Positions 43,618-52,479 of a stretch of DNA of 53,471 bases are shown piece after piece. Under the pieces are notes generated by a model that had not been told where the DNA came from, did not search any database, and saw nothing but the letters and a program-made list of their open reading frames with translations. This stretch comes from Syntrophobacteraceae bacterium (lineage in GTDB: Bacteria; Desulfobacterota; Syntrophobacteria; Syntrophobacterales; Syntrophobacteraceae): contig PLSV01000204.1 of assembly GCA_003165235.1 (NCBI GenBank), forward strand, positions 1 to 53,471, read 5' to 3'. Numbering within the stretch: position 1 is the stretch's first letter; the number at the start of each line of letters is the position of its first letter. The translations under genes and the position numbers were made by a program.

Positions 43618-45003
43618 ATGTCAGAAGAGAAATCGAGATTCAGCAGAGATACCAGGATGGCGATGATTTCCCAGTTCCTAGGATTCATGCTCGACGCCTA
43701 TGATATGGCGCTCGTGCTCGTCATGGCGCCCATTCTGGTCAAGGTATTCTCACCCCCTGGCGGAAGCGCAGCCTGGCAATATATCACTATCGTCTTTACC
43801 TATTCGATAACGATGGCCGCAAGGCCGGTCGGTTCGGCCTTCTTCGGGCATTTTGCAGACAAGACCGGCCGTAAGACCCTGCTGGTGATCACCATAGGCG
43901 GGGTCGGGCTGATGTCCGTGGCTTCGGCCTTGCTTCCCACGCAAGCGGTGGCCGGGATCTGGTCTTACGTACTCTTTTGCATCATGAGATTTATAATGGG
44001 CTGTTTTTTTGGCGGAGAATACGCCGTGGGGCACACCTTCGCAATCGAGCATGCTCCTGTCGGACGCCGTGGCCTGGTAGGCGGCTTCATTCAGTCCGGA
44101 TTTCCGTTGGGATTTGTCTTTGGTTCCCTGGTATTCGCCCTGATTTCACACCTCGTGGGCAGTGACGCGATGATTCGATATGGTTGGCGCCTGTCGTTCC
44201 TGACCGGGGTAATGCCGGTAATCCTTGCCATCTACATCAGAAGGTCCCTGACGGAATCCCCCGAATTCGAAAGGATCAAAAAAGAGGGAGCTATTGAAAA
44301 AGCTCCATTCTTCAGCATGTTCAAACCCCCGGCGCTCTGGAATTTTCTGCAGGTTTTCGTCTTCATGACAGGTCTTTTTCTCACCGATTATTCGGTCTAT
44401 GGATTTCTTCCCAAGATCCTCACGCTGGAAGGAAGAGGATTCGACACCACGACGTACAGCCTTATCTATGGATTCGCTCTTTTTATGGCTTTCCTGGGCT
44501 ATATCTTCTACGGCTGGATCTCGGATTATACCGGGCGCAGGCTTCTGACTTTGAACTATTGCATCTTCCTGATTATATTCGGCGTACCCTCTTATTACGT
44601 ACTCTATCATGCCGCATTAGCCCGCAACATTCGACTTGCAGTCCTGGGCGCAACCATGGCGGCAATGCTGAAGCTGGGCTGGGGCATCGTGCCGGCCTAT
44701 CTCTCCGAACGGTTCCCGACCAAGCGGCGAGCGGTGGGCGTCGGTTTCGGATACTCTTCGGGCGCGCTCCTGGGAGCGTGGTTCAGCGTCTATGTCTGGT
44801 GGGCGCACAGGATCCCCGCGATAGCTGCTATTGAAAAACAGGACATGTGGCTGTCCCCTGCAGTGATTTTGACAATCGGCGCAGTGATGACTTTCGCAAG
44901 CATGTGGGTCAGCCCCGAGACAAAACACCTTAAGCTTTCGGATGTCGATGATACAGAACCTGCCATAGGCAAATCCGCCATGCCTGGGCCTGCAGCCCGG
45001 TGA
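43618..45003 (+). CDS. MFS transporter, metabolite:H+ symporter-like
   Basis: The ATG at 43618 has AGGAG upstream. The 461-residue protein has twelve predicted transmembrane helices, ARPVGSAFFGHFADKTGRK (loop 2-3 motif A) and the EHAPVGRRGLVGGFIQSG and RRSLTESPEFERIKK segments common in the metabolite:H+ symporter branch. The substrate is probably a small organic acid or sugar acid, but it cannot be named. Confidence 0.85.
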   Translation: MSEEKSRFSRDTRMAMISQFLGFMLDAYDMALVLVMAPILVKVFSPPGGSAAWQYITIVFTYSITMAARPVGSAFFGHFADKTGRKTLLVITIGGVGLMSVASALLPTQAVAGIWSYVLFCIMRFIMGCFFGGEYAVGHTFAIEHAPVGRRGLVGGFIQSGFPLGFVFGSLVFALISHLVGSDAMIRYGWRLSFLTGVMPVILAIYIRRSLTESPEFERIKKEGAIEKAPFFSMFKPPALWNFLQVFVFMTGLFLTDYSVYGFLPKILTLEGRGFDTTTYSLIYGFALFMAFLGYIFYGWISDYTGRRLLTLNYCIFLIIFGVPSYYVLYHAALARNIRLAVLGATMAAMLKLGWGIVPAYLSERFPTKRRAVGVGFGYSSGALLGAWFSVYVWWAHRIPAIAAIEKQDMWLSPAVILTIGAVMTFASMWVSPETKHLKLSDVDDTEPAIGKSAMPGPAAR

Positions 45004-45017
45004 GGCATAAGCAATTC

Positions 45018-45042
45018 CCGGCGGGGCGGCGAGCCCCGCCGG
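45018..45042. terminator. GC-rich perfect hairpin after the MFS gene
   Basis: CCGGCGGGGC-GGCGA-GCCCCGCCGG is a 10-bp stem with a 5-base loop, 14 bases after the MFS stop codon. It lacks a T-run but is placed where a terminator would be. Confidence 0.55.
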
Positions 45043-45190
45043 CAAAGTCGTTGATTCAACGAAATTCTCGATATTGAACGCCATCGCCCGAGCGAAAGCC
45101 AAGGTCCAGGCAAACTTGAAGAAACGGGACTCCGGCGGCCGTCTTTTTCACAACCTCATGAAGCCCTAAAGGCCCGTTAGCCTGGATTTG

Positions 45191-45235
45191 CGGGGCGACC
45201 CCGGTGCGTTGATCCATGGCCGGCGGTCCACCGCC
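45191..45235. repeat. Two further GC hairpins
   Basis: CGGGG-CGA-CCCCG (45191-45203) and GGCGGT-CC-ACCGCC (45222-45235) lie just downstream of the minus-strand small gene at 45256-45447 and may help end its transcription. Confidence 0.45.
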
Positions 45236-45255
45236 CCGGTCCGGCGGAAGTGGGT

Positions 45256-45447
45256 TTAGTATCGATCGCAGGGACCGCCGGAACGCGGAAAACGCGGCGC
45301 CAGACGAGCGTCAGCGACTCTGCGAACTTCGGGAACCCGTACTTTCACTTCTCCCAGCTTATATCCGCCTGATCCTGTAAGAAGCTCCAGAATTCGACCT
45401 GCCACCCAATCAAGTTTCTCGCGCACATATTCCGATATCTCCGGCAT
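45256..45447 (-). CDS. Small hypothetical protein
   Basis: The 63-residue frame has a very strong TAGGAGGAAAAGG site directly before its ATG, so it is probably a real gene. The product is basic and soluble, with a helical first half (ISEYVREKLDWVAGRILEL) and an Arg/Val-rich second half. I cannot assign a family. It is alone on the minus strand between the MFS gene and the lipoprotein, with hairpins on both sides. Confidence 0.55.
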   Translation of the reverse strand: MPEISEYVREKLDWVAGRILELLTGSGGYKLGEVKVRVPEVRRVADARLAPRFPRSGGPCDRY

Positions 45448-45607
45448 CCTTTTCCTCCTAATCTAGAGTCTAAAGAGAAGATAACCAGCCTGATCAGGCA
45501 GCGCACGCCTAAGAGAAATTTTCTTCTTCGCCGTAACGTGCTGTTTTACAATATAAATCGTGGGTAACGCCGTATTTGCAGGAAAATACCCGGGCGCCGA
45601 AAAGAAG

Positions 45608-45637
45608 AAAGCCAGGGGGCGGGGGTCCTGGCTTTCC
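45608..45637. terminator. Hairpin with T-rich flank
   Basis: GAAAGCCAGG pairs perfectly with CCTGGCTTTC across a G-rich 10-base loop. On the minus strand the stem is followed by TTCTTTTC, as in an intrinsic terminator, although no minus-strand gene lies directly upstream. Confidence 0.4.
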
Positions 45638-45801
45638 GGGGCGAATAGCTAAAGGATGTGAAGGAACCAAACTTTTCAAAGGAGGGATATTCCACTGATT
45701 GCAGATAATAGCAGACTTTTTTCTTTTGCAAATCAGGTCTAGAATGTATTTTCCATTATCCGATACGGTATAGATGAAGGCCGATTTCTACACAAAAGCG
45801 A

Positions 45802-46428
45802 GTGAAAAACATGATCGGAAAAACATTTGGTTGCGTTACCGGATGCATTCTGCTGATCGCCTCGATTACGGGATGCGCCGGTCTGCAAGGCAGGGGCAGG
45901 GTTACTGCCGGCCCTTCCCAGGCAGAAGTCAAACTGGTGGAAGCAAACAAAGCGCTCGATGCGGTAAACGAGCAGTCGTCCGCCTTCTACGCCCAACTAA
46001 GTTCGGTGACTGCGGAAGTTAGTGAACTCCGCAGCCGGCCTTACTGGAACAGGTTCGAGCAAATCCTGCTTGAGTATCCATCCCTGAGAGACCCGGATAA
46101 CGAGGCGGAGATAACCCCCGACATGGAGTCCCGGCTTTCCGAGTGGAGCCTTAAGTGGAAGACCGAGTGGGAACAAACTCTGGAAGACTACCTCCGCCTT
46201 GTGGACAAGTGCACTATACTGGAGGCGAAAAAACTGGCTGCGCGCGAAAAGCTGTTCGCGGTGCAGGCGAAGTATCTGGCCGTGGTGATTATGGAAGCGT
46301 CGGCCGGCCACGAAAAAGAAGCAAAGGAAACCTACTCGGTTGTCGAAGCCCTGGACAAATCGAGCGCGGAGCTGGATTCCTACCAGCCGGACGACCTTGG
46401 GCTCTATAGCTCCGGGCCGAGGCGGTAA
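45802..46428 (+). CDS. Lipoprotein of unknown function
   Basis: The 208-residue product has a signal peptide with lipobox ASITGC near residues 20-25 (first start GTG 45802, alternative ATG 45811). The mature part is helical and acidic with an Ala/Glu-rich coiled coil (EANKALDAVNEQSSAFYAQL, SLKWKTEWEQTLEDYLRL). No family is recognised. It is convergent with gltX, with stops 18 bases apart. Confidence 0.7.
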   Translation: MKNMIGKTFGCVTGCILLIASITGCAGLQGRGRVTAGPSQAEVKLVEANKALDAVNEQSSAFYAQLSSVTAEVSELRSRPYWNRFEQILLEYPSLRDPDNEAEITPDMESRLSEWSLKWKTEWEQTLEDYLRLVDKCTILEAKKLAAREKLFAVQAKYLAVVIMEASAGHEKEAKETYSVVEALDKSSAELDSYQPDDLGLYSSGPRR

Positions 46429-46446
46429 GCTTCAAAGCGCCCGCAT

Positions 46447-47847
46447 CTACTGTCCCTGGATATACTCCAGACCCTTTCGAAGACGCTCGAGTACAGTTTT
46501 TTTACCCAGCACGTCTATAATTTCGAAAAGGCCCGGGCTTACCGTGCTGCCGGTCAGGGCCACCCTGACCGGCTGAGCCACTTTGCCCAGCTTCACTCCC
46601 AAATCTTGCGCAATCTGCCTGAAAACGGTTTCCAGCGCCTTCTCGTCAAAGACCTCCAATGCGGACAACTCTGAGATAAGCCTCACAAAAACCTCACGCA
46701 TCTCCAGCGTCAGGAACTTGCCTGCGGCATCGGGATCGAACTCAATTTCGTCCACCATATAGAATCGCATGGCTTCAGCCATTTCGACCAGCGTGCGCGA
46801 GCGGGCCTGAAGAGTGCGAACTGCTCCGGCTATGTAGGCGTCGGGCTTATCCGGGTAATTTCGAAGAACCAGCAACGGCCTGAGCGGCGCAACGAGTTCT
46901 TCGGGATTCTTTTCCTTGATATAGTGTGCGTTAAGCCATAACAGCTTCTCCATCGTGAAGATGCTTGGGGATTTTCCGACGTTTTCGAGGGTGAATTTCT
47001 CTATCAGCTCGGAGCGCGAGAAAATCTCCTGATCCCCGTAGGACCAACCCAACCGGACCAGGCAGTTCAGCAGGGCCTCCGGAAGGAACCCCATGTTTTT
47101 GTACTCAATAACCGAGGTCGCTCCATGGCGCTTTGACAGAGGGGAACGGTCCTCGCCATGGATCATAGGCACATGGCCGAACTCGGGCAGTTTTGCGCCC
47201 AGCGCCCTGTAAATCAAAATCTGCCGGGGGGTGTTGTTCACGTGATCGTCACCGCGGATCACGTGAGTCACCCCCATGGTGATATCGTCCACGACAACGG
47301 CGAAATTGTAGGTGGCTATACCGTCGCTTTTCACGATCACCAGGTCGTCCAGTTCGGAGTTATCGAATGCAATTGGACCTTTTATGATGTCTCTTAGAAC
47401 AGTCGCGCCACTGTCGGGACCCCGGAACCTGAGCACCCTTTTGGGGCCAGGGCCGAGGCCTTTTGGGCGGCAGGTCCCCTCGTATTTTGGCTTGCGCCCT
47501 TCGGCCATTGCCGCATTTCGCCGAGTTTCAAGCTCATCGGGACTACATTCGCACCAATATGCATGGCCGGAATTCACCAGTTTTTCCGCATATTCGCGAT
47601 AGACATCCAGCCTTTTGGTCTGGAAATAGGGACCTTCGTCCCAAGTCAAATCCAGCCATTCCAGTGCATCCAGGATGGCTTTCACGGACTGTTCCGTAGA
47701 ACGCTCCACATCGGTGTCTTCGATCCGGAGAATGAATTTCCCGCCCCGATTGCGCGCAAAAAGCCAGTTAAAAAGCGCGGTGCGCGCTCCTCCGATGTGC
47801 AGGGATCCGGTCGGACTGGGGGGAAATCGCGTAATTACCGGTTCCAT
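46447..47847 (-). CDS. gltX: Glutamyl-tRNA synthetase
   Basis: The 466-residue class I synthetase has the HIGH-type motif PTGSLHIGGARTALFNWLF near the N-terminus, IKGPIAFDNSELDDLVI in the catalytic domain, the KMSKS-type EDRSPLSKRHGA near residue 240 and the C-terminal anticodon-binding domain. AGGAG lies upstream of the ATG. It charges tRNA-Glu. Confidence 0.93.
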   Translation of the reverse strand: MEPVITRFPPSPTGSLHIGGARTALFNWLFARNRGGKFILRIEDTDVERSTEQSVKAILDALEWLDLTWDEGPYFQTKRLDVYREYAEKLVNSGHAYWCECSPDELETRRNAAMAEGRKPKYEGTCRPKGLGPGPKRVLRFRGPDSGATVLRDIIKGPIAFDNSELDDLVIVKSDGIATYNFAVVVDDITMGVTHVIRGDDHVNNTPRQILIYRALGAKLPEFGHVPMIHGEDRSPLSKRHGATSVIEYKNMGFLPEALLNCLVRLGWSYGDQEIFSRSELIEKFTLENVGKSPSIFTMEKLLWLNAHYIKEKNPEELVAPLRPLLVLRNYPDKPDAYIAGAVRTLQARSRTLVEMAEAMRFYMVDEIEFDPDAAGKFLTLEMREVFVRLISELSALEVFDEKALETVFRQIAQDLGVKLGKVAQPVRVALTGSTVSPGLFEIIDVLGKKTVLERLRKGLEYIQGQ

Positions 47848-47915
47848 CTTAACGATACTCCTGTCGGCGGCACAAAGCTAAGCCCGCCCCTGTGAGTGAC
47901 TGTCCTAAAGAGACA

Positions 47916-47940
47916 AAAGCCCTGAAACGCGGGCATTTTC
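47916..47940 (-). terminator. Probable rho-independent terminator of the HdrD-like gene
   Basis: On the minus strand, GCCC-GCGTTTCA-GGGC is followed by TTTTGTCTCTTT, giving a short stem and a T-rich tail about 100 bases after the HdrD-like gene stop and upstream of gltX. Confidence 0.5.
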
Positions 47941-48037
47941 AATAGCATAATACTTCTGCAAACTCAATCGAACTCCCGGCTGAAAAAATTCCGGAAAACG
48001 GCGCTTATTATCAGCCGACCATGCGATGAAAGCGAAG

Positions 48038-49024
48038 TCATTGCTGCAAAGATTGGTTGCAGAGTTCTGTGATGAAGATTGGTTTTATCCCATTTTCCTG
48101 GCAGAGCTTCCGCAGATTGAGGAAACACATGGGGCAAAGGAAAACCATGGCTTCGGCCCCATGTGTTCGGGCATCGGCAATGTTGCGCAGCTTTACCTCC
48201 GAAGCCTTTTGCTTGTCGGTGGCCATGAGAGGAGCGCCGCAGCAGAGCCCGTTCAGTCCCTCGCAGTCTCTCTGGACCCGGCTCACCCCGACCAGATCGA
48301 ACAGCTCATCGAGGTAGTGGTCTTTTTCGGGAGTGTATCGAGATGCGCAAGGGGCCTGATAGGCTACCTTCAACCCGAGCGCCCTTACCTTCTGAGGTTG
48401 GGAGGAGACGGCGCGAAGCAAATATTCGAAAAGATGCACCGGGCGGAAAGGAACCTGAATCTCATGCTGAGCCGCAATAGAGGTCAGCATGGCGTAGCAG
48501 TCGTCGTGAAAGCAGATCACCTCATCGGCATTGAGACTGGAGAGGTTCTTGATGAAAGGAAGCGCCTGTTTTGCCATAAGACTCGGTTTTCCAAGGTGAA
48601 CGTAGCCGACGCTGCAAAAGTAGTCCGCTCCCTCAACGACGGTCAGGCCCTCGAAAAGCGGCCCTTTAAGCTGTTCGCGCACCATCGCGCCCACAATGCA
48701 AAGATTTACGACAGGTTTGCCCGGCTCTCCCTTTTCGACACGGGTAGCAAGCTCATGCAGCTTGGCAAACCGGTCAAGGGCCTCCTGCGGAACTCCAAGC
48801 GCCCCGGTTTCTTCCTGGCGCTCATTGATCAGGTCGAACGGATTGGCCTGAGACTGGCAGACCTGATTGCAGGCCCCACAAGTGATGCAGGACCCCACGA
48901 TTGGGGGCGACCCGCCCGCTTTCAACTGTGCAATCTCCTGCCGGGCGCGGTCCTGTTCATAGTGGTTGTAAGGGCAGAATACAAGGCAGTCTCCGCATTC
49001 ATCGCATAGTTCGCTGTGAAACAT
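48038..49024 (-). CDS. HdrD-like (Fe-S)-binding CCG-domain protein
   Basis: The 328-residue protein starts with two 4Fe-4S motifs (CDECGDCLVFCP and CITCGACNQVC), then a domain of the CCG family with FHDDCYAML, GLCCGAPLMAT and CPMCFLNLRK. This is the heterodisulfide reductase HdrD / GlpC-like build used for thiol-disulfide or lactate/glycolate-type electron transfer. A perfect AAGGAGCACGG site precedes the ATG. The physiological partner is not encoded nearby. Confidence 0.85.
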   Translation of the reverse strand: MFHSELCDECGDCLVFCPYNHYEQDRARQEIAQLKAGGSPPIVGSCITCGACNQVCQSQANPFDLINERQEETGALGVPQEALDRFAKLHELATRVEKGEPGKPVVNLCIVGAMVREQLKGPLFEGLTVVEGADYFCSVGYVHLGKPSLMAKQALPFIKNLSSLNADEVICFHDDCYAMLTSIAAQHEIQVPFRPVHLFEYLLRAVSSQPQKVRALGLKVAYQAPCASRYTPEKDHYLDELFDLVGVSRVQRDCEGLNGLCCGAPLMATDKQKASEVKLRNIADARTHGAEAMVFLCPMCFLNLRKLCQENGIKPIFITELCNQSLQQ

Positions 49025-49172
49025 CCGTGCTCCTTTGTTCGATTGGGGTTAAGTCAGCGGCAGAAAATTCACCATTTTACAAAGTCAATCATATCTATGC
49101 CATATTTCTTTACACGGCGCCAGATTGTAACACGAATACCTCGGACACATCAGCAAGGATGGCTACTATAAG

Positions 49173-49412
49173 ATGCATCTTTTGGGGACCGGCACTGCCA
49201 TGATGAAGTACGCAATGAGAAAAAAGCACGTGAAAATGATCCCTGAACTCATAGCCGCAGCCAGGGACGCCGGTGTGAGGTTCGTCGCCTGCACGATGTC
49301 CATGGACATTATGGGAATCGAGAGGGACGAACTTCTGGAAAACGTCGAATTTGGAGGCATAGCGACCTTCCTGGATGCCCCCGAAAAGGCCAGTGTGAAT
49401 TTGTTTATTTGA
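49173..49412 (+). pseudogene. C-terminal fragment of a DsrE/DsrF/DrsH-like family protein
   Basis: The 79-residue frame begins MHLLGTGTAMMKYAMRKKHV and continues KMIPELIAAARDAGVRFVAC, TMSMDIMGI and EFGGIATFLDAPEKA. These match the C-terminal half of the DsrE/DsrF/DrsH-like family (about 155 residues). No N-terminal half lies upstream: a stop (49128-49130) interrupts the frame and the divergent HdrD-like gene starts at 49024. It is most likely a truncated remnant, although it might still be translated from the ATG at 49173. Confidence 0.7.
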
Positions 49413-49591
49413 TATGCCCGGCGCAGATGTCAGTAATTTCTTTCCTGCTGCAGAGGCGATTCACAATCACATTGGGAATTTCCGCTTTGCCGAAACACTC
49501 GTCCCGGAAATGGTCCTGCCTGAGACGTGGGGCTTTGGTCGAGCCCGAACATAGCGTTGCAGTCATTGCTTTGCCGGTGGTCTTAAGGGAA

Positions 49592-49629
49592 CAAAATGCA
49601 CCAGGACCGTCCGAGTAAGGTGCATTTTG
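49592..49629. terminator. Perfect 11-bp inverted repeat with T-rich tail
   Basis: CAAAATGCACC (49592-49602) and GGTGCATTTTG (49619-49629) pair perfectly around a 16-base loop and are followed by TTTCTC. It may end the transcript of the DsrE-like fragment or regulate the downstream activator. It overlaps the most upstream possible start of that activator, so I favour a later start there. Confidence 0.6.
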
Positions 49630-49722
49630 TTTCTCATAGACAGTTCATCAGTTATAATAGGAGAAACCGGGTTTGCAGCGCCGGATTCAGCCCGGCTCAA
49701 AAATAATTTGAATGGAAACGCT

Positions 49723-51078
49723 GTGGCTAAAGACTCAGACGCACGGGAATCCACTTTATCACCGCAAACTGAAATTATTTTGAACAGCATAGCAGACGGG
49801 GTATTCACTGTAGACCCTGAATGGCGGATCACGTTTTTCAATCGCGCAGCGGAAAAAATCACGGGCGTTTCCGCGTCTGAAGCCATTGGCCACCCCTGCT
49901 GCGAGGTCTTCCGGGCCAATATCTGCGAGTCCACCTGCGCCCTGAAATCTACAATGGAGACAAAAAAACCGGTGATCAACAGGCCTGTAGCAATACTTCG
50001 TGCTGACGGCAGGGAAATCCCGATAAGCGTCAGCACGGCTTTGTTGCAGAATGGGTCCGGCAGAATCATCGGCGGTGTCGAAACATTTCGCGATCTCAGT
50101 CTTGTGGAAACGTTGCGCAAAGAAATCGACCGCCAGTATCGTTTTCAAGACATAATTTCCAAATCTCCGGCAATGAGGCGTCTTTTTTCAATCCTCCCGG
50201 AAGTCGCCCAAAGTGAAAGCACAGTGCTGATTCAGGGCGAAAGCGGCACAGGCAAAGAACTGCTGAGCCGCGCCGTCCACAGCCTAAGCCTCAGAGCCAA
50301 GGGACCGTTTGTTGCGGTAAACTGCGGGGCGCTTCCCGACACGCTCCTGGAATCCGAACTTTTTGGCCATGTCGCGGGGGCGTTCACGGACGCTAAGCGG
50401 GACCGGATGGGACGTTTTGCCATTGCCGAAAAAGGAACGCTTTTTCTCGATGAAATTGGAGACATTTCACCTGCGCTCCAGGTGCGCCTCCTCAGGGTTC
50501 TGGAAGAACGCGCCTATGAGCCTCTGGGGTCTTCAAGAACTATAAGGGCTAATGTAAGGATTATTACTGCATCGAATAAAGACTTGTCTCGCCTGGTTGA
50601 GGAGGGTCTTTTTCGAAAAGATCTCTATTACCGCATCAATGTTGTGAAGCTGGAATTGCCGCCCCTCGCACAACGAAAAGAAGATATCCCGCTTCTCGCC
50701 GGGCATTTCATCGCCCGTCTAAATAAGCTGCGGAACAAGAACGTTGCTGGATTGAGTCACGAAACTCTGGCTGTATTCATGCGCCATGACTGGCCTGGAA
50801 ACATCCGGGAACTGGAAAATGCAATAGAATATGCATTCATCCTTTGCCGTGACGGACTGATTCAACCGAAATGCCTTCCCGAGAACCTCAATGCCAATGC
50901 ATGTCGACTTGCCGATTTTGCGGGATTGACCCTTCTTGACGCCGAGCGGCATGCGATAAGGGAAGCCCTTGATCGAAACCATTGGCGCCGAATGGCTACC
51001 GCGCGAGAACTTGGGATAGACAAAAACACCTTGCGGCGAAAGATGAACAGACTAAACATCGTTCCGCAAAGCGGCTGA
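49723..51078 (+). CDS. Sigma-54-dependent transcriptional activator with PAS sensor
   Basis: The GTG at 49723 gives 451 residues; a TTG at 49627 also opens the frame but lies in the inverted repeat. A PAS domain (about 10-130) contains [19 protein letters not shown] and the cysteine-rich [16 protein letters not shown], which may sense redox state or bind a cofactor. The AAA+ domain has GESGTGKE (Walker A), [10 protein letters not shown] (Walker B) and [14 protein letters not shown], in which the sigma-54 contact loop reads GAFTDA instead of GAFTGA. A Fis-type HTH ([17 protein letters not shown]) ends the protein. Its target genes are unknown. Confidence 0.9.
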   Translation: MAKDSDARESTLSPQTEIILNSIADGVFTVDPEWRITFFNRAAEKITGVSASEAIGHPCCEVFRANICESTCALKSTMETKKPVINRPVAILRADGREIPISVSTALLQNGSGRIIGGVETFRDLSLVETLRKEIDRQYRFQDIISKSPAMRRLFSILPEVAQSESTVLIQGESGTGKELLSRAVHSLSLRAKGPFVAVNCGALPDTLLESELFGHVAGAFTDAKRDRMGRFAIAEKGTLFLDEIGDISPALQVRLLRVLEERAYEPLGSSRTIRANVRIITASNKDLSRLVEEGLFRKDLYYRINVVKLELPPLAQRKEDIPLLAGHFIARLNKLRNKNVAGLSHETLAVFMRHDWPGNIRELENAIEYAFILCRDGLIQPKCLPENLNANACRLADFAGLTLLDAERHAIREALDRNHWRRMATARELGIDKNTLRRKMNRLNIVPQSG

Positions 51079-51094
51079 GCATACCGGGTTCTTT

Positions 51095-51133
51095 GAAATG
51101 CACAACTGCATGAACATGATCGGGCATTTTTAC
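51095..51133 (-). pseudogene. Remnant of a REP-associated tyrosine transposase motif
   Basis: On the minus strand this reads VKMPDHVHAVVHF, the MPDHVH catalytic motif of Y1/IS200-type REP-associated transposases. It is preceded by GF and an in-frame stop and followed by a break. Only about 13 codons remain, so it is a relic. Confidence 0.55.
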
Positions 51134-51174
51134 AAAGCCCTACGCCTTCATCCCAGACCCTCCATTCAGCATTC

Positions 51175-51699
51175 TTACCCTTCGAAGCGGAATTGCCCGA
51201 GATAGGCGCTCAACTTTGTCCTGTTCTCGCCGCTGAGCGGCGGGCAGTCGTCTGCTCCACATCCTCCCTCGACCGCCTGTGCGGCGAAGACCATACAAGT
51301 GGGCCGGCCGCATTCCCCGCAGTTGCTCTTGGGAAGGAGCCGCAGAATGTCCATCATTTTGGGCCTCGACATCCCTTCAAAGCGAGGTTGAATCTCCGTC
51401 CGTTTCTCCCAGACAGAGTTGATCTTCTCTCTCAGCCACTCCAGCGTCCGGTCGGCGTCTTCCTCATCCTCTACGCTGTTGATGGCGATCTCCCGCGGAT
51501 AGACGACGATCCGCTTGCCGCCTGTCCTGATGGTCAGCGATGGGGGCTCCCTCGTGTACTGAAATCCGGCCAGTGCGGCATTGAGGTAGGGTAGCGCCTC
51601 GGTGATGTCCTCATCGAGGCGAGCAATGCATACAATGGATTGGGATTGCGGATTGCACTCCGGCCGTGAGATTTTCTTACGATAGCCTTTGAGCAGCAT
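51175..51699 (-). CDS. Small Fe-S cluster protein
   Basis: The 174-residue protein has an N-terminal half of beta/helix segments without recognisable motifs and a C-terminal region with LLPKSNCGECGRPTCMVFAA and EGGCGADDC. That region fits the pfam04060-type 4Fe-4S motif found in CO dehydrogenase/acetyl-CoA synthase gamma and in corrinoid proteins. It is probably an electron-transfer or cofactor-related protein; its partner is unknown. Confidence 0.7.
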   Translation of the reverse strand: MLLKGYRKKISRPECNPQSQSIVCIARLDEDITEALPYLNAALAGFQYTREPPSLTIRTGGKRIVVYPREIAINSVEDEEDADRTLEWLREKINSVWEKRTEIQPRFEGMSRPKMMDILRLLPKSNCGECGRPTCMVFAAQAVEGGCGADDCPPLSGENRTKLSAYLGQFRFEG

Positions 51700-51930
51700 C
51701 GGACACTCACTTAATGAAGAGAGGCTCGCAAAGTCGGGAGACCACCCTCCCGGCCTATAGGCCCTTATAAAGAGTGGGAAGGGTTCTCATCTCCTCGCCC
51801 AGGAGAGCTTTGAGCTCCCTGGAGCATCACCTTTTCCTCGGACTCAATTCCTTGCGCCTGCCACCGCGCAGGCACCGGTCATCGCCTTAATCTCGTCTCT
51901 CCGGTCATTGTAATCTGCCTTGAATTGGAC

Positions 51931-52479
51931 CTACGGATTGCCTTCCGTCCCGGATTGCATTTTTTGTATCCGCCGTTTGATTCCCTCCAGGACTTTTTCA
52001 AGATATCCGGCCTGGGCCTTCAGAGTTTCCAACTGAGGTTCCGGCTCAAAGCCTAAACCGGGATCAGCAAATTCTCCAGTATCCTGCCTTGGGCCGAACC
52101 CCGCCGAACGCCGCCATCCGGTTAGTCCGGCATTAAAAAACCTGTTTCGCCAACCTCGGCCGCCACCGCCTCTCCCTGGGTAAGCAGAATTTTGAGAACT
52201 ATTCAAAGTCCCAGAGCTACCAAAGCCCATACAAAAGCCTTTCATCCTGCCTGTCCCGGGGCCGACTCCGGTTGGCCCTGTTCTGTCACCACGCGGCATG
52301 TCTGACGCCTCCTTTTCTCTTTCCGGCTTTCCGGCAAATGAAACCAGCCATCCGGCCTCGCCCGCAAAGCCCCGAATTGGCTCATCCTGGCTATCAGGTA
52401 TTCTCAATATGCAACTCCCTGAACGTTTTCCCGTCATTGGCCCTTTTCCCGTTGGTCCTGTTCCGTCCCGACCTGGCAT
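51931..52479 (-). CDS. DUF5320 protein with two in-frame starts
   Basis: The ATG at 52479 has a perfect GGAGG site and begins MPGRDGTGPTGKGPMTG. The frame stays open into a second ATG at 52299 (MPRGDRTGPTGVGPGTGRMK), which has its own perfect AAAGGAGGCG site and is the canonical DUF5320 start. From 52299 the protein is 122 residues with a Gly-rich middle and a C-terminal coiled coil (LETLKAQAGYLEKVLEGIKR). From 52479 it is a 182-residue two-copy protein. DUF5320 proteins often lie beside NifX-like genes, as here. Both products may be made. Confidence 0.75.
   Translation of the reverse strand: MPGRDGTGPTGKGPMTGKRSGSCILRIPDSQDEPIRGFAGEAGWLVSFAGKPEREKEASDMPRGDRTGPTGVGPGTGRMKGFCMGFGSSGTLNSSQNSAYPGRGGGGRGWRNRFFNAGLTGWRRSAGFGPRQDTGEFADPGLGFEPEPQLETLKAQAGYLEKVLEGIKRRIQKMQSGTEGNP

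Noticed and set aside
48026-49009. Long plus-strand reading frame
   Set aside because: It is a shadow of the HdrD-like gene on the other strand and has no domain or ribosome site.
49627-49722. TTG start of the sigma-54 activator
   Set aside because: It lies inside a perfect inverted repeat and the extra residues show no conserved pattern.
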